Assembly (NCBI GenBank): GCA_934217675.1
Contig: CAKQCV010000002.1
Span: 54,057-118,056 of the forward strand
Direction: 5' to 3'
DNA: 64,000 nucleotides
DNA from: an uncultured Prevotella sp.
GTDB lineage: Bacteria; Bacteroidota; Bacteroidia; Bacteroidales; Bacteroidaceae
This document shows, in pieces, positions 8,398-17,210 of this stretch. Position 1 is the stretch's first letter. Every line of letters starts with the position of its first letter. The notes below the pieces were generated by a model. That model was given only the letters and a program-made list of their open reading frames with translations. It was not told the origin of the DNA and did not search any database. The translations under genes were made by a program, and so were the position numbers.

Positions 8398-8426
8398 TGG
8401 CGCAGTGTTATGCGCTGCGCCATTTT
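8398..8426. terminator. bidirectional terminator between apeB and the 8459 operon
   Basis: An 8-bp GC-rich stem (TGGCGCAG at 8398-8405 with CTGCGCCA at 8415-8422) is followed by TTTT. It lies between convergent genes. The rest of 8185-8458 shows no gene. Confidence 0.7.
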
Positions 8427-8458
8427 GGTGTTATAAGTTTGTTTTCGCTGTTATTTGA

Positions 8459-9928
8459 TTATCCTAAAAGATACTTGGTGATGAGAGTGATGTTGTATAT
8501 TAACAAATATGCAGACAGTAGCACTATCAATCCTCTTGCGATTAATAATTTCTTTCTGTCAAGTACTTTTATGATATATGCGATAGAAATAGGGATTACA
8601 AACAGCCAGTGTGCTCCCATTATGTAAACCTCGTTTAATCCGAATCCAAGAATCATGTGGATAAACATGTCGAATCCAAAACCGCACAGTGCCATCCAAA
8701 GGAAGCGATGACGCCTACCGAACCATATTCCGGCAATGAATAATGCAACGATAACAGCCTCTATTGTATAGTTGAGCGGATTGTTGTAGTAAACAAGTAC
8801 AGGTCTGCCCCTAAGAGTGTCTCCTAATAGATAATCAGGATGCAATTGTATAGACTCTCCAAACAAGTTTTCAACAGCACTGTCCCAACGCGGTGTGCTA
8901 ATATCAGTCCAACTTGAGAACTCACCATTGGCAATAGGTTTGCCCTTATGCGAGAATCCTGGTTGTTTGTGGTCTGCCTTATATTTTGCTCTGATGCGTT
9001 CCTTCATCATTCCGTCAAATGCCTTTTTAATTTCAATAGAGTCCTTTATGCTTGTTGTGTCTTTGAACAAGGCAAACTCTTTTTCCTTTTTCTTGTCGCT
9101 TTCTCGCTTTTTTGCTTCGGCTCTTTGTTTAGACTTTGGGTATTGGTAATATTTGTATTCCCAGCGTGCAAATGTCCATATTATGGCAGACGGTATAATT
9201 ACGGCACACAAGATGTAGCGTGGGCGGAAGAATTTTTTTCCGTCTACGAAGAGAGCATCAATAAATATTTTTATGCCGTTGCTCAATGTTATTCCAGCAG
9301 TGAACAGAAACATGAGCATTGTTTGCCACCCGTCAAGCCGTTTATTGTCTCTAAGCTTCACTCCACACACATACAGTGCCATAAGCAGCATGAACATTGA
9401 GGGGGCGAAATGGTCAGGAACGATATATGAAACCATTACATAGCCAAAGCTGAAAAGCAGAGCTGAAAGCAAGGTGGCATCAATACTTTTCACGCCAATT
9501 ATGTCGCGGCATATTCTAATCATAAATATGAACGAGTAGAACACAATAAACAGCAATATTGTTGCCACAATATACTGCACAAGGTTCACCCCCGTAGCAT
9601 CCATTAGCCATTTGTCGAGTACAGACAGTGGATATACGAAGAAGGCTAATAGTGGATGTCTGTAGATATTATATGCGGGAGTCCAAGTTGACACGATATA
9701 ATAGGTGAGAGGGTCAAAGCCGGAAATCTTGAAGTTGTTTACAAACAGACTCCAAAAAGCAACGGTAGGCTTTGTGAACTTGTCGGCATATCTCATTATT
9801 ACCATTGCGTTTAGTCCGATATATACGGCTAAGGCAATAAGTGCAGGCAATGCCTCGTTCTTTTTAATCCTAAACATTCTTATAATTTGCACAAAAATGT
9901 TTTTGAACTCTTTTATTGGATTATTCAT
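8459..9928 (-). CDS. polytopic membrane protein, probable DUF6080 family
   Basis: This 489-aa protein has about ten hydrophobic segments, a charged loop around residues 265-330 (KSKQRAEAKKRESDKKKEKE) and a short C-terminal membrane block. It resembles the Bacteroidota family I know as DUF6080; the assignment is from memory. The N-terminal half (YRHPLLAFFVYPLSVLD; many helices with short extracytoplasmic loops) has the look of a GT-C type glycosyltransferase, but no catalytic motif is certain. It is the last gene of an operon with a polyprenyl-phosphate phosphoribosyltransferase and a HAD phosphatase, so a role in using that lipid-linked sugar is plausible (inference). Confidence 0.65.
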   Translation of the reverse strand: MNNPIKEFKNIFVQIIRMFRIKKNEALPALIALAVYIGLNAMVIMRYADKFTKPTVAFWSLFVNNFKISGFDPLTYYIVSTWTPAYNIYRHPLLAFFVYPLSVLDKWLMDATGVNLVQYIVATILLFIVFYSFIFMIRICRDIIGVKSIDATLLSALLFSFGYVMVSYIVPDHFAPSMFMLLMALYVCGVKLRDNKRLDGWQTMLMFLFTAGITLSNGIKIFIDALFVDGKKFFRPRYILCAVIIPSAIIWTFARWEYKYYQYPKSKQRAEAKKRESDKKKEKEFALFKDTTSIKDSIEIKKAFDGMMKERIRAKYKADHKQPGFSHKGKPIANGEFSSWTDISTPRWDSAVENLFGESIQLHPDYLLGDTLRGRPVLVYYNNPLNYTIEAVIVALFIAGIWFGRRHRFLWMALCGFGFDMFIHMILGFGLNEVYIMGAHWLFVIPISIAYIIKVLDRKKLLIARGLIVLLSAYLLIYNITLITKYLLG

Positions 9929-9962
9929 TGTTTTCTTGCTTTATCTTTTTATTGTGTTTTGT

Positions 9963-10556
9963 TTATCTGAACGGTTTGTAATATCCTTTGTCGGCAAAAT
10001 CAAGCATTTCTATATCGCCACTACTGTCGCCATAGGCTATAAGATAATATTTCTGTCTGTCGGGATGCAATGCAAGTATTCTTCTCACTTTTTCTGCCCG
10101 TCGGCAGTTGGCAGAAAGAAATTTTCCAGTAAGATTTCCATCTTTCACTTCAACTCTGGTACAGAAAATTTCTATTTCTGGCATATCTTTGAAAAATGGG
10201 GCAACCCAATTGTTGATGCTCGCGCTGACTATCATCACAGTAGAATCCTCTTCATTAAGAGCTTCTCTTATTTTCTCTATGCCTTTGGCTCTAAGAATGT
10301 GCTGATGTTTTAATGCAAACTTTTCGCATAAGTCATTGAACATTGTTTCTGGCATACCTTTAAAATAGTAGCCGAATATTTTTTCTTTGACTTTACCACT
10401 GTCTATTATGCCTATTTTCATGGCAATAAGCAGATGCAGGTGTAAAGTGAAACATTTCACAAACTCTTTCCAGTCTTTTGCAAAGAGCAGAAAGGCTATG
10501 AGTGAATCTCGTTTTGTCAATGTTCCGTCAAAGTCGAAAGCATATATCTTTTTCAT
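9963..10556 (-). CDS. HAD-IB family phosphatase
   Basis: This 197-aa protein contains the HAD motifs: DFDGT near the N-terminus (motif I, nucleophile Asp), VSAS (motif II), a Lys before helix III, and GDSSGDIEML (motif IV, metal-binding Asp). The helical cap after motif I is typical of the phosphoserine-phosphatase-like IB subfamily. Its start overlaps the stop of the upstream ubiA-like gene by 4 bp, so translation is coupled. A likely substrate is the 5-phosphate of the polyprenyl-phosphoryl-phosphoribose made by its neighbour, but this is inference from context. Confidence 0.85.
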   Translation of the reverse strand: MKKIYAFDFDGTLTKRDSLIAFLLFAKDWKEFVKCFTLHLHLLIAMKIGIIDSGKVKEKIFGYYFKGMPETMFNDLCEKFALKHQHILRAKGIEKIREALNEEDSTVMIVSASINNWVAPFFKDMPEIEIFCTRVEVKDGNLTGKFLSANCRRAEKVRRILALHPDRQKYYLIAYGDSSGDIEMLDFADKGYYKPFR

Positions 10557-11440
10557 TGTTTCAATATATATATAATAAAGAGGAATGATAGAAGCCAGAA
10601 AATAACTACAGTTTGAAGAAATCTGTCTTGTAACATGGTTTTTGTAGGATCACCGCTCTTGTTGTCGACAAGCGTTATCTGCAAATAGCGTAGAATACCT
10701 AATATTACGAAGACAGTGGTTAGATACAGATAGTGAGTTCCAACCCTGGCTTCTACATCTGGCGATACTGTATACATGGTGTAGCAGACAAGTGTCATCG
10801 TTGCGGTTATAGTTATAGCCTGGTTTATAAATGACAGGTTATAGCGTATAGTGTTTTTTCGTGGAGCCTTTCCTGTTTCGTTCATCCTAATCACATCGTC
10901 GCGTCGCTTGGCGAGCGAAAGGAAGAGTGTAAGAAGAAAAGTCATTAGTACAATCCAATTGCTAAGAGGAATGTCGGTAGCAAGACCGCCGGCAAGAAGT
11001 CTTAGTACGAATCCGAAAGCTATTACACAAACATCCACGATGGCATGTCGTTTTAGCCACAGACAGTAAGCAATGTTCAAAATCAGATAGATGGCTATTA
11101 CGCATCCCACATTGATTGCAAAGTCTTTGAGTAGAGTTACGCATCCGAAGCTTAATGCTGTCATTAAAGCCATTATCATGTAGCCTTGCGCAATACTCAC
11201 TTTTCCTGAGGCTATAGGGCGATGGCATTTCACCGGGTGATGTCTGTCGTCTTCAACATCAACAATGTCGTTCAAACAATATATTGCTGATGCTATAAAG
11301 CTAAATGCAAGGAACGTGATTGCAGACGCTATTATGTCTGTCTTGTCCATCAGACTGCCACCGAAGAACAGTGGCACCAAGACAAATATATTCTTTACCC
11401 ATTGTTGGGGTCTTATTATTTTAAGTATGTTACTGTTCAT
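10553..11440 (-). CDS. UbiA-family decaprenyl-phosphate phosphoribosyltransferase-like protein
   Basis: This 295-aa protein has about eight membrane helices and the UbiA-superfamily first Asp-rich motif in the form NDIVDVEDDRHHP followed by K.RPIASG. This form and the N-terminal IRPQQWVKN are typical of the decaprenyl-phosphate phosphoribosyltransferase (Rv3806c-like) branch, not the ubiquinone or menaquinone enzymes. The expected reaction is transfer of phosphoribose from PRPP to a polyprenyl phosphate at the membrane. It heads an operon with the HAD phosphatase and the polytopic protein, and a TATATTTG box (complement of 11467-11474) lies 27 bp upstream. Confidence 0.82.
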   Translation of the reverse strand: MNSNILKIIRPQQWVKNIFVLVPLFFGGSLMDKTDIIASAITFLAFSFIASAIYCLNDIVDVEDDRHHPVKCHRPIASGKVSIAQGYMIMALMTALSFGCVTLLKDFAINVGCVIAIYLILNIAYCLWLKRHAIVDVCVIAFGFVLRLLAGGLATDIPLSNWIVLMTFLLTLFLSLAKRRDDVIRMNETGKAPRKNTIRYNLSFINQAITITATMTLVCYTMYTVSPDVEARVGTHYLYLTTVFVILGILRYLQITLVDNKSGDPTKTMLQDRFLQTVVIFWLLSFLFIIYILKQ

Positions 11441-11466
11441 AAAATGTAATATAGATGATTAAGGTG

Positions 11467-11474
11467 CAAATATA
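11467..11474 (-). promoter_or_regulatory. -7 box of the ubiA-like operon
   Basis: The minus strand reads TATATTTG here, 27 bp before the start codon at 11440. No convincing -33 element is seen. The remainder of 11441-11628 is AT-rich without a gene. Confidence 0.5.
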
Positions 11475-11628
11475 CTATTTTTTATTCATTTACAGGTTTG
11501 ACCATATTTAAAATATATCTATACAAACGTTACTTTTTACCATACTGCCAGTTTAGATGAATACTACATTAGTCTTGTATCTGTTTTATTTTATCCTTGA
11601 ACGAGTGATGTCCTACGTGGAAAGATAT

Positions 11629-12687
11629 TTATGAAAAGTGTTTCAAGCGTTGTGTAATGACTTTATCAATAATCCAATGTAGTAGCCATGCTGTGGGTAT
11701 GGAAATTAAAAGCACGCAGACTGTTGTAAGACTGTAGCCGAGATGGAACTTGCCCAGTGGTTTTAATATAAATTCAATGTGGACTAAGTATATCTCCAAA
11801 CTAATAGTTCCAAGAAAAGCAAAACACCTTTTTGCATAGAATGAAAGATGATCAAGCAACCAACATTCCAGGAGAAGTGCCGTAACGGTTAGAGGAATAT
11901 ACACAAGCCGCTCCATGAAAAGCGGGAATCTGCTGTGACCGATAAATTCCAAGCGTAAACTAAGCCATAGACTTATGCCAAATATGAACAGTATCAGCCA
12001 TATACTTTCCTTTTCAAGTTCTTTTTTCTGCATTACCCATTCACCGGCATTTATTCCGATAAAAAATATTGGTATCCGGCTGAAGAAAATCTCTATATGT
12101 CCTACATTTTCGTGAAACAAAGGAACATACTGAACCATTGCAGCTATGAGAACAAATGCTGCAGGTAGCCAGCGATAGGTTGGGTAGCGTCTGATAAGCT
12201 CCATATAGAATGGTGCAAATGTGTAGAGCATCATAGTTGCCGGAACATACCAAAAAGTTAGGTCATCGGCACGCCAGAAACTCCAATTGAATAAAATGTT
12301 TGCGATTAAGTTCGGTATATCCGGACTATATCCGCCTCCTGGTTCCTCAATATATTTCCATATATAAAAAATGGATGCCACGATAAACCAAACAGGATAT
12401 ATCCTCAGGTAGCGCCTGAAGAAAAAATGCTTTAGCGATTGTTTCATGTCCATTCCGCCTTTGCCGTCATGATTTTTCCCAAGCCTTGAGCGAAGCCAAG
12501 AGTACCATAACCCCATACCACTAAGAAACAAGAACATGTCGACCCCGACATTTCCTAATCTTCGTAGTGGAAAGAAAAAATATTCCTTAGGCATCCATAC
12601 GTGGAACATAACGACAAACAAAATGGCAAGTCCCATAAGTTCACCGCGATATTTGCTCAAATCACCGAAGTTTAGCACTTTGTTCAT
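11629..12687 (-). CDS. acyltransferase 3 family membrane protein
   Basis: This 352-aa polytopic protein has the acyltransferase-3 pattern: an N-terminal KYRGELMGLAILFVVMFHV segment with the conserved His, GNVGVDMFLFLSGMGL, FFFRRYLRIYPVWF, and WYVPA, with ten or so helices. Such proteins acylate (commonly O-acetylate) surface sugars. The frame is open further upstream to 12753, but that would overlap the preceding gene by 58 bp; the ATG at 12687 follows its stop by 8 bp and gives the normal N-terminus MNKVLNFGD. It is third in an operon with a second acyltransferase and a sulfatase-fold transferase. Confidence 0.85.
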   Translation of the reverse strand: MNKVLNFGDLSKYRGELMGLAILFVVMFHVWMPKEYFFFPLRRLGNVGVDMFLFLSGMGLWYSWLRSRLGKNHDGKGGMDMKQSLKHFFFRRYLRIYPVWFIVASIFYIWKYIEEPGGGYSPDIPNLIANILFNWSFWRADDLTFWYVPATMMLYTFAPFYMELIRRYPTYRWLPAAFVLIAAMVQYVPLFHENVGHIEIFFSRIPIFFIGINAGEWVMQKKELEKESIWLILFIFGISLWLSLRLEFIGHSRFPLFMERLVYIPLTVTALLLECWLLDHLSFYAKRCFAFLGTISLEIYLVHIEFILKPLGKFHLGYSLTTVCVLLISIPTAWLLHWIIDKVITQRLKHFS

Positions 12688-12695
12688 AAGTGGTA

Positions 12696-13760
12696 TTAGT
12701 GGAGTTTGGGTTTGGGAATATATCTGAACATCAGCTTGAACAACCATGCACAAATTATAGAAGCCATAAAATAGATAATGATACCTGTGTATACACGTCC
12801 TCTATATGACATTGGTATGATAATCTCCCTCAGTATAGGATGCACTACAAACAATGCCGATGATATAGCGCCAATCCATACACAAGGTTTTAAAGTTTTC
12901 TCCGGTAATAGCTTTATTGTGGATATTGCTCCTGCCACGATAAATGCAGGAACCCATAGCCAGGTGTGGAAGTTGAAACTTCCGGCAAATACTGCTAAGG
13001 CAGATATTGCAACAAGCAAGGCATATTTACATTTAGAAAGAGTTTGACCATGTCTTGCATAGAGTATACCCATACCAAAAGGAAGCATTGCACCAATAAA
13101 GTTATAGCGAATACGGTTTAGCGAATCATCACTTCCAAACAGTTCTGGAGAAAACAATGTTTGGATAGCCCAACAAACGGCAATCAATGCTATTACATAT
13201 TTAGACTTCGTTTTATACAGTAGCAACCGATATACGATATACAGTTGCATTGTAAGTCCGAAATACCAGTAAGGTCCTGGTTTTATTATATGGTCTGGGT
13301 CAGGCAAGATGTTTATGTACATGAGCATTTGTGCAATAACTCTTCCGAAAGTATAGCCATGGTATCCGTGAGGATGCATATAGCATACCACGGCAAAGGC
13401 TATATAGCCAAGGAACATCAGACGGAGCAGTTTTGCGTAATGATACCATGTGAAAGAGAAAAATCCAACAGCCTTGTTTTTCTCTTTTTTCTCATATTTC
13501 ATAACCAATCCGAAGCCACTGATGAAAAGAAATACAGGAACACCATAATGCCCGAAGAATGACAATATATGTACAAATAAATCTTGGTTCAATGAGCATA
13601 ATCTGTCAAGCAACTGCATTGGCTTGTTAATATTAAAGGTATACTCATTCTCTTTCACGGCAAAGCCAAGAAAATGACAATAATTATGGAGCATAATGCC
13701 AAGAATGGCAATACCACGCAAGGCTTTTGATTCAGTTAGAGTTAATAACTGCTTATTCAT
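12696..13760 (-). CDS. acyltransferase 3 family membrane protein
   Basis: This 354-aa polytopic protein shows the family start (SKALRGIAILGIMLHNYCH), GHYGVPVFLFISGFGLVMKYE and FTWYHYAKLLRLMFLG, followed by about eight more helices. It is related to, but clearly distinct from, the next gene. It starts 7 bp after the upstream sulfatase-fold gene, so the three genes form one tight operon likely to decorate a lipid or polysaccharide of the envelope with phosphoryl and acyl groups. The acceptor is not known. Confidence 0.85.
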   Translation of the reverse strand: MNKQLLTLTESKALRGIAILGIMLHNYCHFLGFAVKENEYTFNINKPMQLLDRLCSLNQDLFVHILSFFGHYGVPVFLFISGFGLVMKYEKKEKNKAVGFFSFTWYHYAKLLRLMFLGYIAFAVVCYMHPHGYHGYTFGRVIAQMLMYINILPDPDHIIKPGPYWYFGLTMQLYIVYRLLLYKTKSKYVIALIAVCWAIQTLFSPELFGSDDSLNRIRYNFIGAMLPFGMGILYARHGQTLSKCKYALLVAISALAVFAGSFNFHTWLWVPAFIVAGAISTIKLLPEKTLKPCVWIGAISSALFVVHPILREIIIPMSYRGRVYTGIIIYFMASIICAWLFKLMFRYIPKPKLH

Positions 13761-13767
13761 CTTTTAT

Positions 13768-15654
13768 TTATTTTTTCTTGTTCTTTTCTTTAATCTTTTC
13801 CTCTTCTATCAATTTGTTGTAGTCAACTTGGTGTTTCAGAATGCGAGGACGTTTGTCGTTATATTTATCACTTAGTATATTCAGTTCATCACGGTATTGT
13901 GGACATTCAATTCCTGCAAGATACAGCAGTAGATAAGGCAACGCATCTGTCATGTAAGGACGTTTTCTTGCAACTTGCACCTCTTTCCATATATCTGAGT
14001 GAGTTTTCTTGTAAGTTTTAGATGCCCAAATCCACATTGGAATTTCAAACTCTGCATGAGCCAAGCGTGCAGTAACTTCAGTAGAGTGCATTCTGCCATA
14101 GAAGTGTGCACCGTCATAACATTCTTCTCCATGATCGGGAACGTATACGACTATAGCATCTTGTTTTCTGAATTTGTCAACAATTGCATTTACAATGCTG
14201 TCGTTATATAATATAGCATTGTCGTAGTCGGAAAGTATTGTGCGTTCCTTGTCATTCAAATCTGGTCTTGATTCCTTGTACGTGTCTTTGTTGAACCTTT
14301 TCTGTATCTTTGGACATCTGCTTTTGTAGTCCACATGCTGTCCTTTCAGGTGAAATATTATAAGCTGTGGCTTATCTTTACCTTCGTCCTTCAGCTTTTC
14401 ATAGTTGCAAAGCAAACCATTGTCAAACCGGTACAGTTGTGTGTTTCTTGTATCAAACTGAGCCTTGCTCAACGTTTCGTCGTTCAGAAAGAATCCTCCG
14501 CTGAAATCATACACAGCCTCTTTCGCTTCTGGCAAGAACTGGTTTGTCATGAAAGTAACGTGATAACCGGCTTTTCTGAACACCTCAGGGAAAAGAGGGT
14601 AGTCACACCAATCCCCTTTGTCGCCAACGGTATAAAGAGAAAATATATGCTTAAACACGAAGCTTGTCAGATTCCATGGTGACACAACATCTGTGAAAGG
14701 TACAATTTCTCCTCTTTTCTTTAACTTTATCTGCCGTGGAGTGTTTGGCGTTTCATAGCCGTATAGTGCAGAATGGTTGCGGTTGTAGCTTTCGCCGATG
14801 ATGAGAACAATTTTTTTGCTCCGGAAAGAGCAGCTGTCAACTTTAACATCGTTGAGGCTTGCCTTTAGCCTTACAAGCTGTTTTGCTGTTAATTCGTTTG
14901 CATATATGCTGAATGCCAGTCTGTATATCGGTTGATACTGAATTCCATGATGTTTCTCAGTGAGTTCATGTTCCACATCGCCAATATTGTCATACGACAT
15001 CAGCTTTACCAATAGAACTTTGTTTTGCCAGCACATGCATGCACATACAATAAATGCTACGGCAACTACAATACCTGCTACTGGACGTATTGTAGGCATC
15101 ACTTTCGTAACTTTGGGATACCATTTGCTGTAACATTCTTTTGCTACATGCCATTTGTCTATAATATTCTTCAGCTTGCTTATAATATTTTTAGACCAAA
15201 ACGACCATACAATATGAAGTATAGACAAAAGTGCGACCAGTCCGACACTGCTTGTAAGAATATTCCAGTTGAGATATGACTTGATGAACTCAGAAGCCTC
15301 GCTGCTGTTTGTTTCCCCTACGAGCAGTAGCATGGTAGGGTTCAGTGTAGAGTCGAACTTGACATAACAGTAAAGGTCTATTATTGCAATAATATATGCA
15401 AATGTGCAGAATACTCCTTTAACCCATGTCCTTATTTTGTGTGGCATGAGTGTTAGAAAAACTGCTAAAACATATACATCAAAAAACAATTCCTGCCATG
15501 TCAGACTATATGCATGACTCTTGCCGTTGTCAGGGACGATAGCGTATGAGCAGATTAGTCCAAGAATATACATGAAAACGCAGAACGCTGTATTTTGCTT
15601 AATTGGCAACATGCACAATGATAACAAGTTGCCTATTTTATGCTTTAATTCCAT
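13768..15654 (-). CDS. membrane-anchored sulfatase-fold transferase, phosphoethanolamine transferase-like
   Basis: This 628-aa protein has five N-terminal membrane helices (about residues 20-210) and a periplasmic alkaline-phosphatase-superfamily domain. Visible motifs are KIVLIIGESYNRNHSALYGY (first metal site), a Thr in SPWNLTS that is the probable nucleophile, and YVPDHGEECYDGAHFYG (DHGE metal site). This arrangement matches EptA/CptA-type phosphoethanolamine transferases acting on lipid A or core sugars. A hydrophilic Lys-rich tail ends the protein. It heads the operon with two acyltransferases. The exact acceptor, and whether the donor is phosphatidylethanolamine, cannot be read from sequence. 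Confidence 0.82.
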   Translation of the reverse strand: MELKHKIGNLLSLCMLPIKQNTAFCVFMYILGLICSYAIVPDNGKSHAYSLTWQELFFDVYVLAVFLTLMPHKIRTWVKGVFCTFAYIIAIIDLYCYVKFDSTLNPTMLLLVGETNSSEASEFIKSYLNWNILTSSVGLVALLSILHIVWSFWSKNIISKLKNIIDKWHVAKECYSKWYPKVTKVMPTIRPVAGIVVAVAFIVCACMCWQNKVLLVKLMSYDNIGDVEHELTEKHHGIQYQPIYRLAFSIYANELTAKQLVRLKASLNDVKVDSCSFRSKKIVLIIGESYNRNHSALYGYETPNTPRQIKLKKRGEIVPFTDVVSPWNLTSFVFKHIFSLYTVGDKGDWCDYPLFPEVFRKAGYHVTFMTNQFLPEAKEAVYDFSGGFFLNDETLSKAQFDTRNTQLYRFDNGLLCNYEKLKDEGKDKPQLIIFHLKGQHVDYKSRCPKIQKRFNKDTYKESRPDLNDKERTILSDYDNAILYNDSIVNAIVDKFRKQDAIVVYVPDHGEECYDGAHFYGRMHSTEVTARLAHAEFEIPMWIWASKTYKKTHSDIWKEVQVARKRPYMTDALPYLLLYLAGIECPQYRDELNILSDKYNDKRPRILKHQVDYNKLIEEEKIKEKNKKK

Positions 15655-15671
15655 TTATATTTAATTTGCTG

Positions 15672-15679
15672 CAAATATA
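15672..15679 (-). promoter_or_regulatory. -7 box of the transferase/acyltransferase operon
   Basis: The minus strand reads TATATTTG, about 18 bp upstream of the start codon at 15654. The -33 element is weak. Confidence 0.5.
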
Positions 15680-15730
15680 TATTATTTTCTTTTACGAAAG
15701 ATAAAGAATGGTGTTTTTTTGTAAACTGAA

Positions 15731-15759
15731 AAAAAGAGGATGCCCGGCATCCTCTTTTT
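15731..15759 (-). terminator. terminator of the murA-rseP operon
   Basis: A hairpin with a 13-bp stem whose centre is GAGGATGC/GCATCCTC and whose loop is 3 nt is flanked by A and T runs, 22 bp after the rseP stop. Confidence 0.85.
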
Positions 15760-15780
15760 CTGTTCGTATATAGTATAAAA

Positions 15781-17163
15781 CTACGACATGATTCCAAGCC
15801 ACCTCAATACATCATTGAGATTTGCCACTACCATCAATAGAATAAGTATGGTAAATCCTACGTATTCTGCATAAAGCAAGAATTTTTCGCTCGGAGTTCT
15901 TCCTGTTATCATTTCATACAGTAAGAACAAAACGTGTCCGCCGTCAAGAGCAGGTATAGGCAAAATATTCATGAATGCAAGAATAATGCTTAGGAATGCA
16001 GTCATCTTCCAGAACAACATCCAGTCCCAAACCGGTGGAAACAAGCTGCCTATAGCTCCAAATCCACCAAGAGATTTTGCACCATCTGCAGTAAATACAT
16101 ATTTCAAGTCGTCTACATATCCTTTAAGAACATCCATACCGTATTTTATTCCAGCTGGGAAACTTTCAAAGAATCCATATTCTATAGTTACAGGCTTGTA
16201 ATATTCACGCATGTAAGATTTTCCGACACCCATTTGAAGTTCAGGTGACAAGATAACTTTTGCAGTATCCAATTTTCCGCTTTCTTTGCTTTTGAACACA
16301 ACAGTTGCAGTACGCACCTTTACAGAATCAGCGGTTCCCTTTGCTGTAGCAGCAAGCACATCTTTGAGAACTGCAATCTGGTCATCAAAGTCACACCAGT
16401 CAGCCACAGGTTTTCCGTTGAATGCAACAATCTTGTCGCCTTTCTTTATTCCAGCCTTTGCCGCAGCCATATTTGGCATTACCGTGTCAACATCCGCTGG
16501 GATTATTGGTCGGAGGAATGCTGGTTCTGTTTTTACCATTTTTAGCAGACTCATGTCGGCAGGCATATTGATAACAACTTCCTTTCCGTTGCGTTTCACC
16601 TTCACACTTTGTGCATCAGCGATATTTCGGAACAAATCAACATCAAACTTTTGGAAATCCTTGTTGTTAGTGCCTATAAGAATATCTCCATCTTTAAAGC
16701 CAATGGCTTTTGCTTCATTGTTGAATTTCATTCCCATATACATTCCTTTCACTGGAATGTATGAATCTCCCCAATGGAACAATACCATGCTATAGATGAA
16801 CAATGCCAACAAGAAATTGACAAGCACTCCGCCAATCATAATCAGCAGTCTTTGCCATGCCGGCTTTGACCTAAATTCCCAGGTTTGCGCGGGTTGTTTC
16901 ATCTGTTCTGTATCGAACGACTCATCGATCATACCTGAAATTTTACAGTATCCGCCAAGTGGCAGCCATCCTATACCGTATGTAGTATCGCTGTTTTTGG
17001 GCTTAAATTGAAAAATATGAAACCAAGGGTCGAAGAAAAGGAAAAACTTTTCCACTCTCACACCAAATAGTTTCGAGAAGAAGAAGTGTCCACCTTCGTG
17101 GAGGAGCACTAAAAGTGAGATTGCCAGCATAAACTGCAGCAGTCTGATTAAAAATACTTCCAT
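15781..17163 (-). CDS. rseP: site-2 intramembrane zinc protease RseP
   Basis: This 460-aa inner-membrane metalloprotease has HEGGH at residues 22-26 (zinc ligands and catalytic Glu) in the first helix, a PDZ region around residues 120-300 (GIKKGDKIVAFNGKPV), and NILPIPALDGGH near the C-terminus, which supplies the Asp ligand. In the family it cleaves membrane-anchored anti-sigma factors and clears signal peptides; this window contains two ECF sigma loci whose regulators could be clients (inference). It is the last gene of the DUF4290-murA-rimM-dxr-rseP operon and is followed by a strong terminator. Confidence 0.95.
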   Translation of the reverse strand: MEVFLIRLLQFMLAISLLVLLHEGGHFFFSKLFGVRVEKFFLFFDPWFHIFQFKPKNSDTTYGIGWLPLGGYCKISGMIDESFDTEQMKQPAQTWEFRSKPAWQRLLIMIGGVLVNFLLALFIYSMVLFHWGDSYIPVKGMYMGMKFNNEAKAIGFKDGDILIGTNNKDFQKFDVDLFRNIADAQSVKVKRNGKEVVINMPADMSLLKMVKTEPAFLRPIIPADVDTVMPNMAAAKAGIKKGDKIVAFNGKPVADWCDFDDQIAVLKDVLAATAKGTADSVKVRTATVVFKSKESGKLDTAKVILSPELQMGVGKSYMREYYKPVTIEYGFFESFPAGIKYGMDVLKGYVDDLKYVFTADGAKSLGGFGAIGSLFPPVWDWMLFWKMTAFLSIILAFMNILPIPALDGGHVLFLLYEMITGRTPSEKFLLYAEYVGFTILILLMVVANLNDVLRWLGIMS

Positions 17164-17210
17164 TTGTTATTTTCTTTGATTTTTGTTTTCTTATAGCTTG
17201 GATAATTAAA

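Noticed and set aside
9705..10313. Open frame of 202 codons on the plus strand
   Set aside because: It is antisense to the HAD and DUF6080-like genes, which have clear motifs; composition is that of a shadow frame.
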